Shown: one piece after another, positions 1-8,758 of the stretch
Numbering within the stretch: position 1 is the first letter of the stretch
Layout of the letters: every line of letters begins with the position of its first letter
Origin: Actomonas aquatica
Lineage (GTDB): Bacteria; Verrucomicrobiota; Verrucomicrobiia; Opitutales; Opitutaceae
NCBI RefSeq assembly: GCF_019679435.2
Contig: NZ_CP139781.1
Location: forward strand, 3,038,001-3,102,000
Length of the DNA stretch: 64,000 nucleotides
Direction of reading: 5' to 3'
Made by a program: the position numbers and the translations under genes
The notes under the pieces: model-generated
Seen by the model: the letters and a program-made list of their open reading frames with translations, nothing else
Databases searched by the model: none
What the model was told of the DNA's origin: nothing

Positions 1-368
1 TGATGATCGGCATGAATGACGCCGTCGCCGGCGAGGCGGGCCGAGCCGACTTCGAGGCCAACCTGCGGACGCTGCTGACGCGTGTCCGTGACCTTGGCGC
101 CATCCCGATTCTCCATCGCACCAACCCGATCGACGACGCCGCCGAGGGTGCCCGCACCCGCGCCGACTTGCCGGCCTACAACGCCATCATCGCCCGCGTC
201 GCGGAGGATACCGACACGATCCTGATCGACCATTGGACGGACTGGATGCAACGCCGCCCCACCCTCGTCGAACGGCGCGCCTGGCTGGCGGATCCGATTC
301 ACCCGAACGCTGCCGGGCACGCTGCGTTTGCAGACGCTATGCGCTCCGAGCTCGGTCTCAACGAGTAG
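1..368 (+). CDS. SGNH/GDSL-type esterase, 3' part (truncated by window edge)
   Basis: The reading frame is open to the left edge, so only about the last 121 residues are present. The visible part starts with an IGMNDA stretch, matching the G-x-N-D block of SGNH hydrolases, and ends with DPIHPNAAGHAAF, matching the catalytic Asp-x-x-His block. These enzymes remove ester groups such as acetyl from glycans or lipids. Its 3' end overlaps the convergent sulfatase gene by 11 bp. In this locus a carbohydrate O-deacetylase role is plausible but inferred from context. The family call is fairly secure; the substrate is unknown. Confidence 0.75.
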   Translation, partial: MIGMNDAVAGEAGRADFEANLRTLLTRVRDLGAIPILHRTNPIDDAAEGARTRADLPAYNAIIARVAEDTDTILIDHWTDWMQRRPTLVERRAWLADPIHPNAAGHAAFADAMRSELGLNE

Positions 369-1941
369 CGCCGACGCGATCCGCCCAGTGCTCCCACACC
401 GCAGCCAGCGCCGCCGCTCGCGCGGGATAATGCTCCGCGAGATCCTTTGTCTCCGCACGGTCAGTATCTAAATCGTAGAGTTCCCAGCGCTGCTTACCGG
501 CACCCCACACGAGCTTCCAGCGACCATCCCGCACCGCGCGATTACCCATCAGCTCCCAGCACAAAGGCTCCGCCCGCACGTCCGACTCCTCTCCCCGCCA
601 AACCGGTAGGAGATCGCGTCCTGCCAACGGCGGAGCATCACGCTGCTCGGCCAATGAGCCGTAATCCGCCTGCGCCGCTGCCAGCAGCGTGGGCATGAGA
701 TCCACCACATGACCGAGGGTGGAACTTATGGTCCCCGGCACCAACTGCCCCGGCCAACGCACAATCATCGGGGTGCCGATGCCGCCTTCGTAGGTCCATA
801 CCTTGTGACGGCGAAACGGCGCGTTCTGCGCCCAACCCCAGGCTGGTCCCACAAACTCATAGCTGTCGACCGCGCCGATGCTGGAAGCCGCCGCATTGTA
901 GGCCCGATAATCCGCCATGCGGGTCGCTTCCGGTAGACTGGCGCAGCCGCCGTTGTCGGAAAAGAACAGCACAATGGTGTTTTCTGCCTGCCCGGTTTCC
1001 TCCAACGCCGCCAGCACCTCCCCCACGCCGTGATCAAGCCGCTCGACCATCGCCGCATAGACTTCCATGCGCCGTTCCTCCAACTCGCGCTCCGCTGCGC
1101 TCAGTTCGGCCCAGGGCGTCACGGCGTAGTCGTAGCGAAAATCGCTGGTCTGCGGATCCGGGGCCGTGAGCGTCGTCGTATCCGGATCAACGATACCGAG
1201 TTCAACCTGCCGCGCAAAACGTCGCTCGCGCAACACCGCATATCCCGCGGCATAACGGCCGCGCTGCCGGGCAATGTCCGCCGCCGGTGCCTGCAGCGGA
1301 AAATGAGGCGCGGTATAGGCCAGGTTGACGAAAAACGGTCGTCCGGCCGCCACCGCCGCCCGGATCTGATCCGCCGCCTCCGCGGCAAAAGCGTCGGTCG
1401 TATAGAAGCCCTCCGGGAATTCCGTGATGGGCTGACCGTCGCGCACGAAGGGACGGAAATGACCGGGATGGCCGGTATAGAATTCCGGGTCCGGTTGCGC
1501 CGGGTCGAAGAAGTTGCAGGCCCCGCTGAGCACGCCGTAACTGTGCTCAAATCCACGGTCGATCGGCCTTCGCGGGGCTTCGTCGCCAAGATGCCATTTG
1601 CCGATCAGGCTGGTGGCGTAACCGGCGGCGCGCAGGGCTTCGGCCAAGGTCACCGTATTGGGCTGCAGCAACGGTCGCGTCGATTGCCGGGGATACTGTC
1701 CGGTGTAGACGGAGATGCGGGTGACGTTGCAGACCGCGTTGTTGTAGAACTGCGTGAAGCGCGTGCCGTCAGCGGCAAGTTGATCGAGATGCGGGGTCGC
1801 GATTTCGCCGCCGTAGGAACCGAGATCCGAGTAGCCCAGATCATCCGCGATGATCATGACAATGTTGGGCCGGGTCGGCTCAGCAGCCCGGGTCGTCAGC
1901 GCCGCGATTAGGAAACCGATCAGGAGGCACAGGGGTTTCAT
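358..1941 (-). CDS. Secreted sulfatase (alkaline phosphatase superfamily) with atypical FGly motif
   Basis: The 527-residue protein has an N-terminal signal peptide (residues 1-20), then PNIVMIIADDLGYSD with the metal-binding Asp pair, and later FFSDNGG, all typical of type I sulfatases that remove sulfate esters from glycans. The formylglycine-generating site reads CNVTR (residues 71-75). The expected signature is C/S-x-P/A-x-R, so Cys and Arg are kept but the middle Pro/Ala is Val. The following YTGQYPRQ matches the family. It is the last gene of a minus-strand run behind two propeller proteins and a TonB receptor, which suggests a sulfated polysaccharide substrate. Whether the variant site is matured cannot be told from sequence. 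Confidence 0.92.
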   Translation of the reverse strand: MKPLCLLIGFLIAALTTRAAEPTRPNIVMIIADDLGYSDLGSYGGEIATPHLDQLAADGTRFTQFYNNAVCNVTRISVYTGQYPRQSTRPLLQPNTVTLAEALRAAGYATSLIGKWHLGDEAPRRPIDRGFEHSYGVLSGACNFFDPAQPDPEFYTGHPGHFRPFVRDGQPITEFPEGFYTTDAFAAEAADQIRAAVAAGRPFFVNLAYTAPHFPLQAPAADIARQRGRYAAGYAVLRERRFARQVELGIVDPDTTTLTAPDPQTSDFRYDYAVTPWAELSAAERELEERRMEVYAAMVERLDHGVGEVLAALEETGQAENTIVLFFSDNGGCASLPEATRMADYRAYNAAASSIGAVDSYEFVGPAWGWAQNAPFRRHKVWTYEGGIGTPMIVRWPGQLVPGTISSTLGHVVDLMPTLLAAAQADYGSLAEQRDAPPLAGRDLLPVWRGEESDVRAEPLCWELMGNRAVRDGRWKLVWGAGKQRWELYDLDTDRAETKDLAEHYPARAAALAAVWEHWADRVGATR

Positions 1942-1965
1942 CGCGACGGTTTCGGCAGCTACGGC

Positions 1966-3573
1966 CTACGGTTGAAACTGATACGCGTAGAGGTCGGCAT
2001 CGCTCAGCGCGAAGACGAGCCGCACCGACTGACCGGCCAACGCCGAGACATCACTCGAACCATTCCAACGCACCGCCCGATCCACCGTGTCGCCGAAGAG
2101 CGGTTCACAGTCTGCGAGCGCATAACCGGGCAGCGGCTTGCCGTCGGCATCTTGAATCTCGACCCGCACCGCACCGGCGGCCGAAGTCGCATAGTTCAGG
2201 GACAAGGAAGCGCCCGCAAACGTGATCGGCTTGGTGGTCAGGCTGCCGCCCGCCAAGGGCGCATGCAGCGACACAAACCCGTCGAGGCGCAGGGTGTAGC
2301 GGCGAAGCTCGCTGGAGTTGTCCGTCCAATAACTTTCGACCGCGTAGAGGGAGAGCTCGTTGGGCGCACCGGCGACAGCGGAGGCCGTTTCGACGACGTG
2401 CCAGGCCAGGTATTGCTGGCCATAGTGCCAGGTGCCCGGGCGCTCGATGCCGGGGCGCAGGAAGGCCTCGTCCCAACGTTTGAAGGAGACACCGTCGCGA
2501 CCCGCGATGAGCAAACTGTCCGTGATCGCCGAGCCGTAGCGTTGCGATGCCATCGCCCGCATCACGCGGTGTTCCGCTTCCGGCAAATCGCGCAGGGCCG
2601 GTGTCCAGTTCTCGATCAGCGTCGCGTTGTCGACTTCGGCGGCATCCTGCCCCTCCGGCTGCTTGTATCCACGATCGATATACCGCGCGGGAAACCCGAT
2701 CAGGATGTGCGGCGCACGGTAGTAGGGTTTGATCTGGTTGGTGTAGAGCTGCATCCGCGCGGTGTCGTCGTAGGCGAGATTCTGCTGGTTCTCCCAATGG
2801 ATGAAATCGGTCGAGGTGGCGGTGCGGATTCCCCGCACGCCGCTGTAGCGGTGTTCGGCCGACTCTTCGTCGAAATAACGCCAGTAAGCGCGGTAGACCT
2901 CGTGCTCCGGATCCCAGAAAGCGAGGTTCTGCGAATCGAAGGCTCCGTCGGTCAGCACCGGCTCGGCGCTCATCGGCGACCAGTCCAAGCCGTCGGGTGA
3001 CTGGTAGGCCAGCAAGCCGTGCGGTTCCTTGGTGAGGAAGAAGGCCTTGTAGCGGGCTTCCGGCGGAGCGGCCGGGTTCTCGTCTTTAAACACCGCGACA
3101 TGGCCGGCGTTCACGTTCACGCCATCCTGCGGTCCGCTGACCATCACGATGCTGTTGGCGGTGGAGCCCTTGAACTCGTGCAGCCCGAGTGCCGGTTTGC
3201 GCCAGTGAATGCCGTCATCACTTTCTGCATACGCGGTGAACAAGGGATTGCGGGGCGCGTCACGGTGGGCTTCACCGAGCGGATTGATCTGCCAGGACTT
3301 GTAATACATCCGGTAGAGCTCCCCGTCCTGAAAGACGCTGTGGTAGCCACTGCCACTGCCCTCCCAGGGAGCGTCATGCACAATTGCGATCCCGCGGGGT
3401 TGCGGTTGATGCAGGCGGAGTGAAGCCTCGCCTTCCATCTGCGCAATGAGTGTGTCGTCCACAAACAACTCGCGCCGACCGCCGATATCCGTGGGTTCGG
3501 CGGCCTCAAGGGCCGGGGCGAAACCCGCTGCCAGCGTCAACGCGAAGGCCAGTGTGCCGTGGGCTCGCATCAT
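1966..3573 (-). CDS. Predicted secreted GH32/43-like propeller protein, paralog 1
   Basis: This 535-residue protein has a signal peptide (about 1-24) followed by DIGGRRELFVDDTLI, a hallmark of a Verrucomicrobia/Planctomycetes family usually annotated as GH32 N-terminal-like. Repeated blade motifs follow (YAESDDGIHWRKP, FDSQNLAFWD, YRAPHILIGFP). The C-terminal region of about 130 residues, with NYATSAAG and ending in DADLYAYQF, looks like a beta-sandwich shared by all six paralogs in this window. The ATG overlaps the stop of the upstream paralog (ATGA), so the two are probably translationally coupled. A glycan hydrolase or lyase role is inferred; no catalytic residues can be assigned with confidence. 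Confidence 0.8.
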   Translation of the reverse strand: MMRAHGTLAFALTLAAGFAPALEAAEPTDIGGRRELFVDDTLIAQMEGEASLRLHQPQPRGIAIVHDAPWEGSGSGYHSVFQDGELYRMYYKSWQINPLGEAHRDAPRNPLFTAYAESDDGIHWRKPALGLHEFKGSTANSIVMVSGPQDGVNVNAGHVAVFKDENPAAPPEARYKAFFLTKEPHGLLAYQSPDGLDWSPMSAEPVLTDGAFDSQNLAFWDPEHEVYRAYWRYFDEESAEHRYSGVRGIRTATSTDFIHWENQQNLAYDDTARMQLYTNQIKPYYRAPHILIGFPARYIDRGYKQPEGQDAAEVDNATLIENWTPALRDLPEAEHRVMRAMASQRYGSAITDSLLIAGRDGVSFKRWDEAFLRPGIERPGTWHYGQQYLAWHVVETASAVAGAPNELSLYAVESYWTDNSSELRRYTLRLDGFVSLHAPLAGGSLTTKPITFAGASLSLNYATSAAGAVRVEIQDADGKPLPGYALADCEPLFGDTVDRAVRWNGSSDVSALAGQSVRLVFALSDADLYAYQFQP

Positions 3574-5135
3574 TTGAATTGGTAAGCGTAGAGATCGGCG
3601 TCCTCGACGACGAAACGCAGGCGCACCGCCTTTCCGGCCAAGGTGGAAAGGTCGGCCCCTTCGCCCCAGGTGACGCGCCGTTCGATGGTGTCACCGAAGA
3701 GCGGTTCACAATCCTCGAGGGTAAAGCCGGGGATCGGCTCGCCGTTAGCATCCTGCAGCTCGACCCAGACCGTGCCGGCCGCGGAGGTGGAGTAGTTGAG
3801 CACCAGTTCACTGCCGCTGAAGGTGACGGACTTGGTGGTGAGTTCGCCGCCGGCCAAGGGTGCGTGCAGCGATACAAATCCGTCGAGGCGCAGGGTGTAG
3901 CGGCGAATCGCGCTGCCCTTGGCGCCGGTCCAATAAAACTCGGTGACGTAGAACGAGAGATCGTTCGGCGCACCGGCGATCGGCGACTTGGTTTCAACCA
4001 TGTGCCAAGCGATCTCCTGCTGACCGTAACTCCAAGTGCCATCGCGTTCCATGCCCGGACGCAGGAACGCTTCGTTCCAGCGCTTGAAGGTCACCCCATC
4101 GCGGCTGGCCATGAAGAGTGAGTCAGTGAGCGCGGTGCCGAGCCGGGTGGCGCGGGAGGCGCGCCACTCGCGGTGCTCGGGATTGGGCAGCTCTCGCATA
4201 TTGTCCGACCAACCGCGGTCGACGTAACGCATGGGGAATCCCATGAGGATGTGCGGGGCGCGATGGTAAGGCTTGATCGCGTTGGTGTAGAGGGCCTCTT
4301 CCGGGGAATCGACGTAGACCAGATCCTCCTGCTTTTCCCAATGAATGAAGTCTTGGGAAACGGCCGTGCGAATGGCACGCGTGCCGATGGGATTCATATC
4401 GCGATGCACGTAGGGATCCCCATCGTGGAAGAATCGCCAATAGGCGCGATATTCACCTTTGGCGGCATCCCAGAACGCTAGGTTTTGCGAATCAAAAGCA
4501 CCGTCGGTGATCACCGGCTCATCGGCCATGGGCTCCCAGTGAATTGCATCGGCGGACTTGAAGGCGAGCAGACCACGCGGATCGCGGGAGCGCAGGATGG
4601 CTTTGTAGCGGGCGTCGGGCGTGGCGTCGGGATTATCGTCTTTGAAGAAGGCCGGATGGCCGGCATCGGCGTCGACCGCCCCCACGATGCCGCTCACGAG
4701 GACGATGTTGTTGGCCTTGGTGCCGGCGATCTCATGCAGGCCGAGGGCCGGCTTGCGCCAGTGAATGCCATCGTCGCTTTCGGCGTAGGCGGTGAGCAGC
4801 GGATTGCTGTCGGTGTTGGGCTCGTCGGGTCCGATCCACCGCTGCCATGCTTTGTAATACATGCGGTAGAGGTCCCCGTCCTGAAAGACGCTGTGGTAAC
4901 CACTGCCCGCGCCTTCCCAAGGCTCGTCGTGCACAATCGAAATTTCCTGCGGCTGCGGCTGGTGGAGGCGGAGCTGCGCTTCACCGGAGACAGACTCGAT
5001 CAGCGAGGTCTCCACAAAAAGCTCCCGCCGGGAACCGATGTCGGTGGCGGCGGAAACGCCGGTGGCCGCGATGGCCAAGGCAAAAGTGGGAGTCAGCCAG
5101 GAACGAAAACGTGAGTGCGACGAGGAACGGGTCAT
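3570..5135 (-). CDS. Predicted secreted GH32/43-like propeller protein, paralog 2
   Basis: The closest relative in the window is the gene immediately downstream; both share RLHQPQP and GYHSVFQDG near the N-terminus and the DADLYAYQF end. The protein is 521 residues if translation starts at the ATG at 5135, which gives a signal peptide (hydrophobic stretch about residues 14-28 ending in GVSA); an upstream in-frame extension would run into the receptor's terminator and is rejected. It contains DIGSRRELFVETSLIES, blade motifs and the C-terminal beta-sandwich. It begins about 65 bp after that terminator, in the same orientation as the TonB receptor, and is coupled by ATGA to paralog 1. Likely a periplasmic or exported glycan-active enzyme; activity unproven. 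Confidence 0.8.
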   Translation of the reverse strand: MTRSSSHSRFRSWLTPTFALAIAATGVSAATDIGSRRELFVETSLIESVSGEAQLRLHQPQPQEISIVHDEPWEGAGSGYHSVFQDGDLYRMYYKAWQRWIGPDEPNTDSNPLLTAYAESDDGIHWRKPALGLHEIAGTKANNIVLVSGIVGAVDADAGHPAFFKDDNPDATPDARYKAILRSRDPRGLLAFKSADAIHWEPMADEPVITDGAFDSQNLAFWDAAKGEYRAYWRFFHDGDPYVHRDMNPIGTRAIRTAVSQDFIHWEKQEDLVYVDSPEEALYTNAIKPYHRAPHILMGFPMRYVDRGWSDNMRELPNPEHREWRASRATRLGTALTDSLFMASRDGVTFKRWNEAFLRPGMERDGTWSYGQQEIAWHMVETKSPIAGAPNDLSFYVTEFYWTGAKGSAIRRYTLRLDGFVSLHAPLAGGELTTKSVTFSGSELVLNYSTSAAGTVWVELQDANGEPIPGFTLEDCEPLFGDTIERRVTWGEGADLSTLAGKAVRLRFVVEDADLYAYQFK

Positions 5136-5198
5136 GAGCGAAGGATCAAAAGGTTGGCAGGGCGGAGAGATGCCGTGGCACGCCTCCAGAAGGTGACT

Positions 5199-5235
5199 AA
5201 AAAAGGGGGCGGACGGACCCTCTCCGTCCGCCCCC
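5199..5235 (-). terminator. Rho-independent terminator behind TonB receptor gene
   Basis: On the minus strand a perfect 12-bp stem (GGGGGCGGACGG against CCGTCCGCCCCC) with a 7-nt loop is followed by six T residues. It lies just after the stop of the receptor gene at 5259, separating it from the propeller/sulfatase genes. Confidence 0.9.
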
Positions 5236-5258
5236 ATCGCTTACTAACTACAGCACGA

Positions 5259-7511
5259 CTACCAGCGGTAGGAAACCGTCAGTTTGGCGCGAAAGGTATC
5301 GGATGCCTGGACCAGACCGTTGGCCGCAGTTTGCACAATGTAGCGCTCGTCGGTCAGGTTGTTCAGGTTGAGTTGGGCGTCCCAGGTTTCGTTGAACGTG
5401 TAGCCCACGAAGGCATCGGCCAGCAGCGGACGATCAAGGATGAAGGCGCCGTAGCGCTTCTTGGATTCATCTTCGATACCGAGACCGGCGCGTAACCCGG
5501 AGAGCGGTCCTTCGGTCCAGGAATACTTGGCCAACAGGCTGATCTTTTCCGGCACGAAGGCGTTGGTCTGGCGAACGTAGTCCTCGCCTTCGTCATCGGC
5601 GATGGCGGAGTCACCGTTGAAATAGGTCAGGATGATGTCGGCGCGACCACCGGCGGTGTCCAACTGGAAGCCGAGGTCGGTTTCCCAACCGTCCGCAGAG
5701 TCTTTGGCCGACTGGATGAGGCCCATGTTGCCCGATTCCGGCAGAATGCCGAAGGTGCGGATGTTGGTCTGCTCCATTTCAAACGCGACCAGCGAACCGT
5801 AGATGCGCAGGTTCTCGGTGAGCTCGTGGTTAAACTTGAGACCCACTTCGCGCAGCTTGCCTTCGGAGTCCCGGAACGGTTCACCCAGCTGGTCGGATTG
5901 GTCGAAACGGTCGGTGAAACCCGGAGCGGCGGGGAAGACGTTCTGTGCATCGGTGGCGTAGATCGAGAGACTCGGGGTGATTTTGAAAACGACACCATAC
6001 TTGTGCACCTTGAAGTTGGTGGGATCTGCGTGGGTCGTTTCACCCGTGATGAAGTTATCGGTGTAACCATCGGTCTCAAACCAACGCAGGCCGCCAACAA
6101 ACGTCAGACGCTCGTCGAGGAACGAGATGTTTTCCTGGAAATAGTAGGAGAGATTGGTGTTGTGCGACTTGCGGCGCGTCGGCGAGCCCGTGACGCCAGC
6201 CGGCAGGTTAACGAAGTAGGCATCGTCGTTCGGGAACTGGGCGAACCAGGCGGCATCGGCCGTATAATCGGGATTCCGCGTGTCGAGGGTCGGCATGGTG
6301 AGCACGACCTGGTAGAACAAACCGTCGTTCACACTGCCATCGACACCCAGCGTGGAGTTGATCGTAACCCAATCGAGTTCGAACTCGTGCAGGTAGTCGA
6401 TCTGGTAGCTGTGACTGTTGCTGGTGTTGTTGTTGCGCACGTCCTGCCGGTTCAACGTGTAGTTGTCGGCCTGCACGGAAATGCCACGGTTGTTGCGGCG
6501 ACGGTCATCGTGGTGGGCGTAGTAGTAAGCCGCGCGCAAGTTGCTGTTCTCCGTCAACTGCGTCAGGAAAGTCACATCGATCGTCGAACTCTCCAACGGC
6601 CAAAAGGCATCCTGCGCGCGACCGGGTCGGAAGTCCGGCGTGGAGTTTTGATTGAACACGGCCGGAATCAGTCCGGAGACCGGATCGGGGGTCTGGGTGA
6701 TATCGAGGAAGTCGTGCAGGTAGAGGTAGTCGTTGTTCTCCCAGTAGTAGCCATTGATGGTGAGGCTGGTGCCGTTCTTGTTATAAAAAGCGAGCGCACC
6801 ACCGTAGAACTTCTGGTCCTCCCACTCCATCGCCTTGCCCCGAGGTTCGTCCGAATCGAGGTAGCCCAGAGTGACGCGATAGTTGACATCGAGATCGTCA
6901 AAACGGAGGAGCGGCCCGGAAACGTTGGTCTCCATGCGCACCGCTGACTGATCCGTGAACGATAGCTGGACCTCTCCCTGCGGCGTGGCGGTCGGTTGGC
7001 GGGTCACATAGTTCACCGTGCCACCGATACCGCCGTTGGAGCCGTTGAGCATCGCACCCGGTCCCTTCAGGACTTCCACCCGTTCCACATCGAAGAGCGG
7101 TGCTCCTTTGTTGGTGGCATTACGGAGGGCGCCATTGCGCAGCGGAGTCCCGGCGCGAAAGCCGCGGATGTTGACGTCGTCGTTGAAAGACTGGTTTTGG
7201 GTCACGCCGCTCACGCCATAACGCAGCACGTCGTGCACCGAGGTTGCGGCCAGATCCTCGATTTGTTGCAGGTTGATGATGCCCACGCTGGCGGGCAAAT
7301 CGATGAGGTCCTGCGCCGAGCGGCTGCCGACCACCGTTTGTTGCGCCTGATAACCTTCGTCGTCACTGGTCGAGGTGACGAAGGGTGACATTTGAACCAC
7401 ATCGTCCGAGGTCTCGGAGGACGTGTTCGAGGAAGAGACCGCTTGAGCCTGGCCGTGATGAGCCGCGAGGAGGGATAGTGAAAGCACCCCCAGCTTGAGT
7501 CGTTTATTCAT
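5259..7511 (-). CDS. TonB-dependent receptor
   Basis: This 750-residue outer-membrane receptor has a signal peptide (1-24) and then VVQMSPF, the TonB-box-like element typical of Opitutaceae receptors. The plug domain (about residues 60-170) contains NIRGFRAG and the VEVLKGPGAMLNGSNGGIGG block. A long beta-barrel ends in an aromatic residue (SYRW). Such receptors import oligosaccharides or siderophores using TonB energy. The location beside propeller proteins, a sulfatase and an esterase argues for an oligosaccharide substrate. It is followed by its own strong terminator, so it can be expressed separately from the downstream enzymes. Confidence 0.93.
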   Translation of the reverse strand: MNKRLKLGVLSLSLLAAHHGQAQAVSSSNTSSETSDDVVQMSPFVTSTSDDEGYQAQQTVVGSRSAQDLIDLPASVGIINLQQIEDLAATSVHDVLRYGVSGVTQNQSFNDDVNIRGFRAGTPLRNGALRNATNKGAPLFDVERVEVLKGPGAMLNGSNGGIGGTVNYVTRQPTATPQGEVQLSFTDQSAVRMETNVSGPLLRFDDLDVNYRVTLGYLDSDEPRGKAMEWEDQKFYGGALAFYNKNGTSLTINGYYWENNDYLYLHDFLDITQTPDPVSGLIPAVFNQNSTPDFRPGRAQDAFWPLESSTIDVTFLTQLTENSNLRAAYYYAHHDDRRRNNRGISVQADNYTLNRQDVRNNNTSNSHSYQIDYLHEFELDWVTINSTLGVDGSVNDGLFYQVVLTMPTLDTRNPDYTADAAWFAQFPNDDAYFVNLPAGVTGSPTRRKSHNTNLSYYFQENISFLDERLTFVGGLRWFETDGYTDNFITGETTHADPTNFKVHKYGVVFKITPSLSIYATDAQNVFPAAPGFTDRFDQSDQLGEPFRDSEGKLREVGLKFNHELTENLRIYGSLVAFEMEQTNIRTFGILPESGNMGLIQSAKDSADGWETDLGFQLDTAGGRADIILTYFNGDSAIADDEGEDYVRQTNAFVPEKISLLAKYSWTEGPLSGLRAGLGIEDESKKRYGAFILDRPLLADAFVGYTFNETWDAQLNLNNLTDERYIVQTAANGLVQASDTFRAKLTVSYRW

Positions 7512-7626
7512 AGTTAGAACTACAGATGAGTATTCTTTGGTAGCAGATGAGTTGCGACGGAGGGGTTACGACGCCGTCGATGCCGCAGCAGACGGGAGCG
7601 CATGGTCACCGTCAAAGGGCACCGTC

Positions 7627-7635
7627 TGGTAACAT
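7627..7635 (+). promoter_or_regulatory. TGGTAACAT motif (possible operator)
   Basis: The 9-mer TGGTAACAT lies between the TonB receptor start (7511) and the end of the PLP-enzyme gene (7682). It recurs in the start region of the GntR-LacI hybrid regulator (12759-12767) and, inverted, upstream of the TauE-like gene (15665-15673). This copy has no obvious second arm, so it is the weakest of the set. Confidence 0.3.
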
Positions 7636-7681
7636 TTCTTGCCCATCGCCGCTGCCGACGAAACCGCCCCGTCACCCCAAC

Positions 7682-8758
7682 TCACTCCGAATTCGTCACT
7701 TTGGCTACGAAGTCCATCCAACCGCCCACCGTGGGCGTCTCGTCGACGCCAGTCATTCGCAATACCGAGCGTTCATCTTTGAACCCCGACCCTGTCACCA
7801 GGCAAACCACCGGCGCATGTGTATCCACATCCTCGTTACGAACGGCCTCGACCAGTCCCGTCAGCGCCACCGCGCCAGCCGGCTCACAAAAGACCCCCTC
7901 TTCCCGCGCCAACCGGGCCTGCATCGCCCACACCGCTACGTCACGGACCACATGTCCCTGCCCACCCGAAGCACGACAGGCTGCGATGACTTCGTTGCCA
8001 TCCAGCACCGCACCAACCTGCAGACCACTGATCTGGGTCAACGAGTCCTGAGCTATCGCCTTAGTTTCGCCGCGACGCAAAGGCCCGGCAATGGTGTCGT
8101 TGCCTTCGGGTTGAACACAATGGACGGCCGCCCGCGCGCCCGCCGTCCGCAAACCACGGGCCACCGCGAGGGTCAGACCACCGCCGCCTGCCGGACTGAA
8201 AACTTCAAAGTTCCGATCCTGAAGCGCTGCCGCCAGTTCATGCCCCAGCGACTCCACCCCCGCCATGCCGTGTGGCGACAGGGCGTAGGCACTGACCTCC
8301 ACCCCGCCATTCAAATCAGCGGCCAACTTCGCCAGCCCCTGCATCACCTCCTGCGTGACCGCCGGCGAGGTGCCGAAGCCGCGGATGCGCAAAAGGTCCG
8401 CCCCATAGGCCCGCATTTGCCGCAGTTTGCCTTCGGGGGCCCCCTCCACGATCGCCAGGTGGCAGCTGATTCCGGCCCGTGCGCAGTAGGCCGCGACAGC
8501 CGCACCGGTATTGCCGCTGGACGTGCCAAGACAGAGTCGTTTGCCCTGCTCTACCAGCCGGGAAACGGCCGCCACTGCAAAACGATCTTTGTAAGAGCCG
8601 GTGGGATTCGCGCCTTCGTATTTAAACCAAAGCTCCCGCAATCCCAAGGCCGGACCGATACTACGCGAGCGGATCAAAGGCGTATTGCCCTCCCCCATGG
8701 ATAGAGCCGCCGGATTCCGTGCAGCTGATGCGATAGGTGGGTGTGATGAGTTCGTCAT
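7682..8758 (-). CDS. PLP-dependent threonine synthase-like enzyme
   Basis: This 358-residue cytoplasmic enzyme belongs to the tryptophan synthase beta superfamily. GEGNTPLI near the N-terminus, GSYKDRF with the Schiff-base lysine (about residue 57), the SSGNTG phosphate-binding loop and a Gly-rich SPAGGGG loop are all visible. It most resembles threonine synthase (O-phosphohomoserine to threonine) but also diaminopropionate lyase and threonine dehydratase relatives, so the exact reaction is open. The ATG overlaps the stop of the mutarotase-like gene by 4 bp, suggesting a two-gene operon. A dedicated role in sugar-derived amino acid turnover would fit but is inference. Confidence 0.82.
   Translation of the reverse strand: MTNSSHPPIASAARNPAALSMGEGNTPLIRSRSIGPALGLRELWFKYEGANPTGSYKDRFAVAAVSRLVEQGKRLCLGTSSGNTGAAVAAYCARAGISCHLAIVEGAPEGKLRQMRAYGADLLRIRGFGTSPAVTQEVMQGLAKLAADLNGGVEVSAYALSPHGMAGVESLGHELAAALQDRNFEVFSPAGGGGLTLAVARGLRTAGARAAVHCVQPEGNDTIAGPLRRGETKAIAQDSLTQISGLQVGAVLDGNEVIAACRASGGQGHVVRDVAVWAMQARLAREEGVFCEPAGAVALTGLVEAVRNEDVDTHAPVVCLVTGSGFKDERSVLRMTGVDETPTVGGWMDFVAKVTNSE

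Noticed and set aside
1030-1911. Long plus-strand frame opposite the sulfatase gene
   Set aside because: Antisense shadow of a strongly supported sulfatase; no domain in the translation.
5826-6947. Long plus-strand frame opposite the first TonB receptor
   Set aside because: Val/Ile/Arg-rich antisense shadow of a GC-rich gene, no family.
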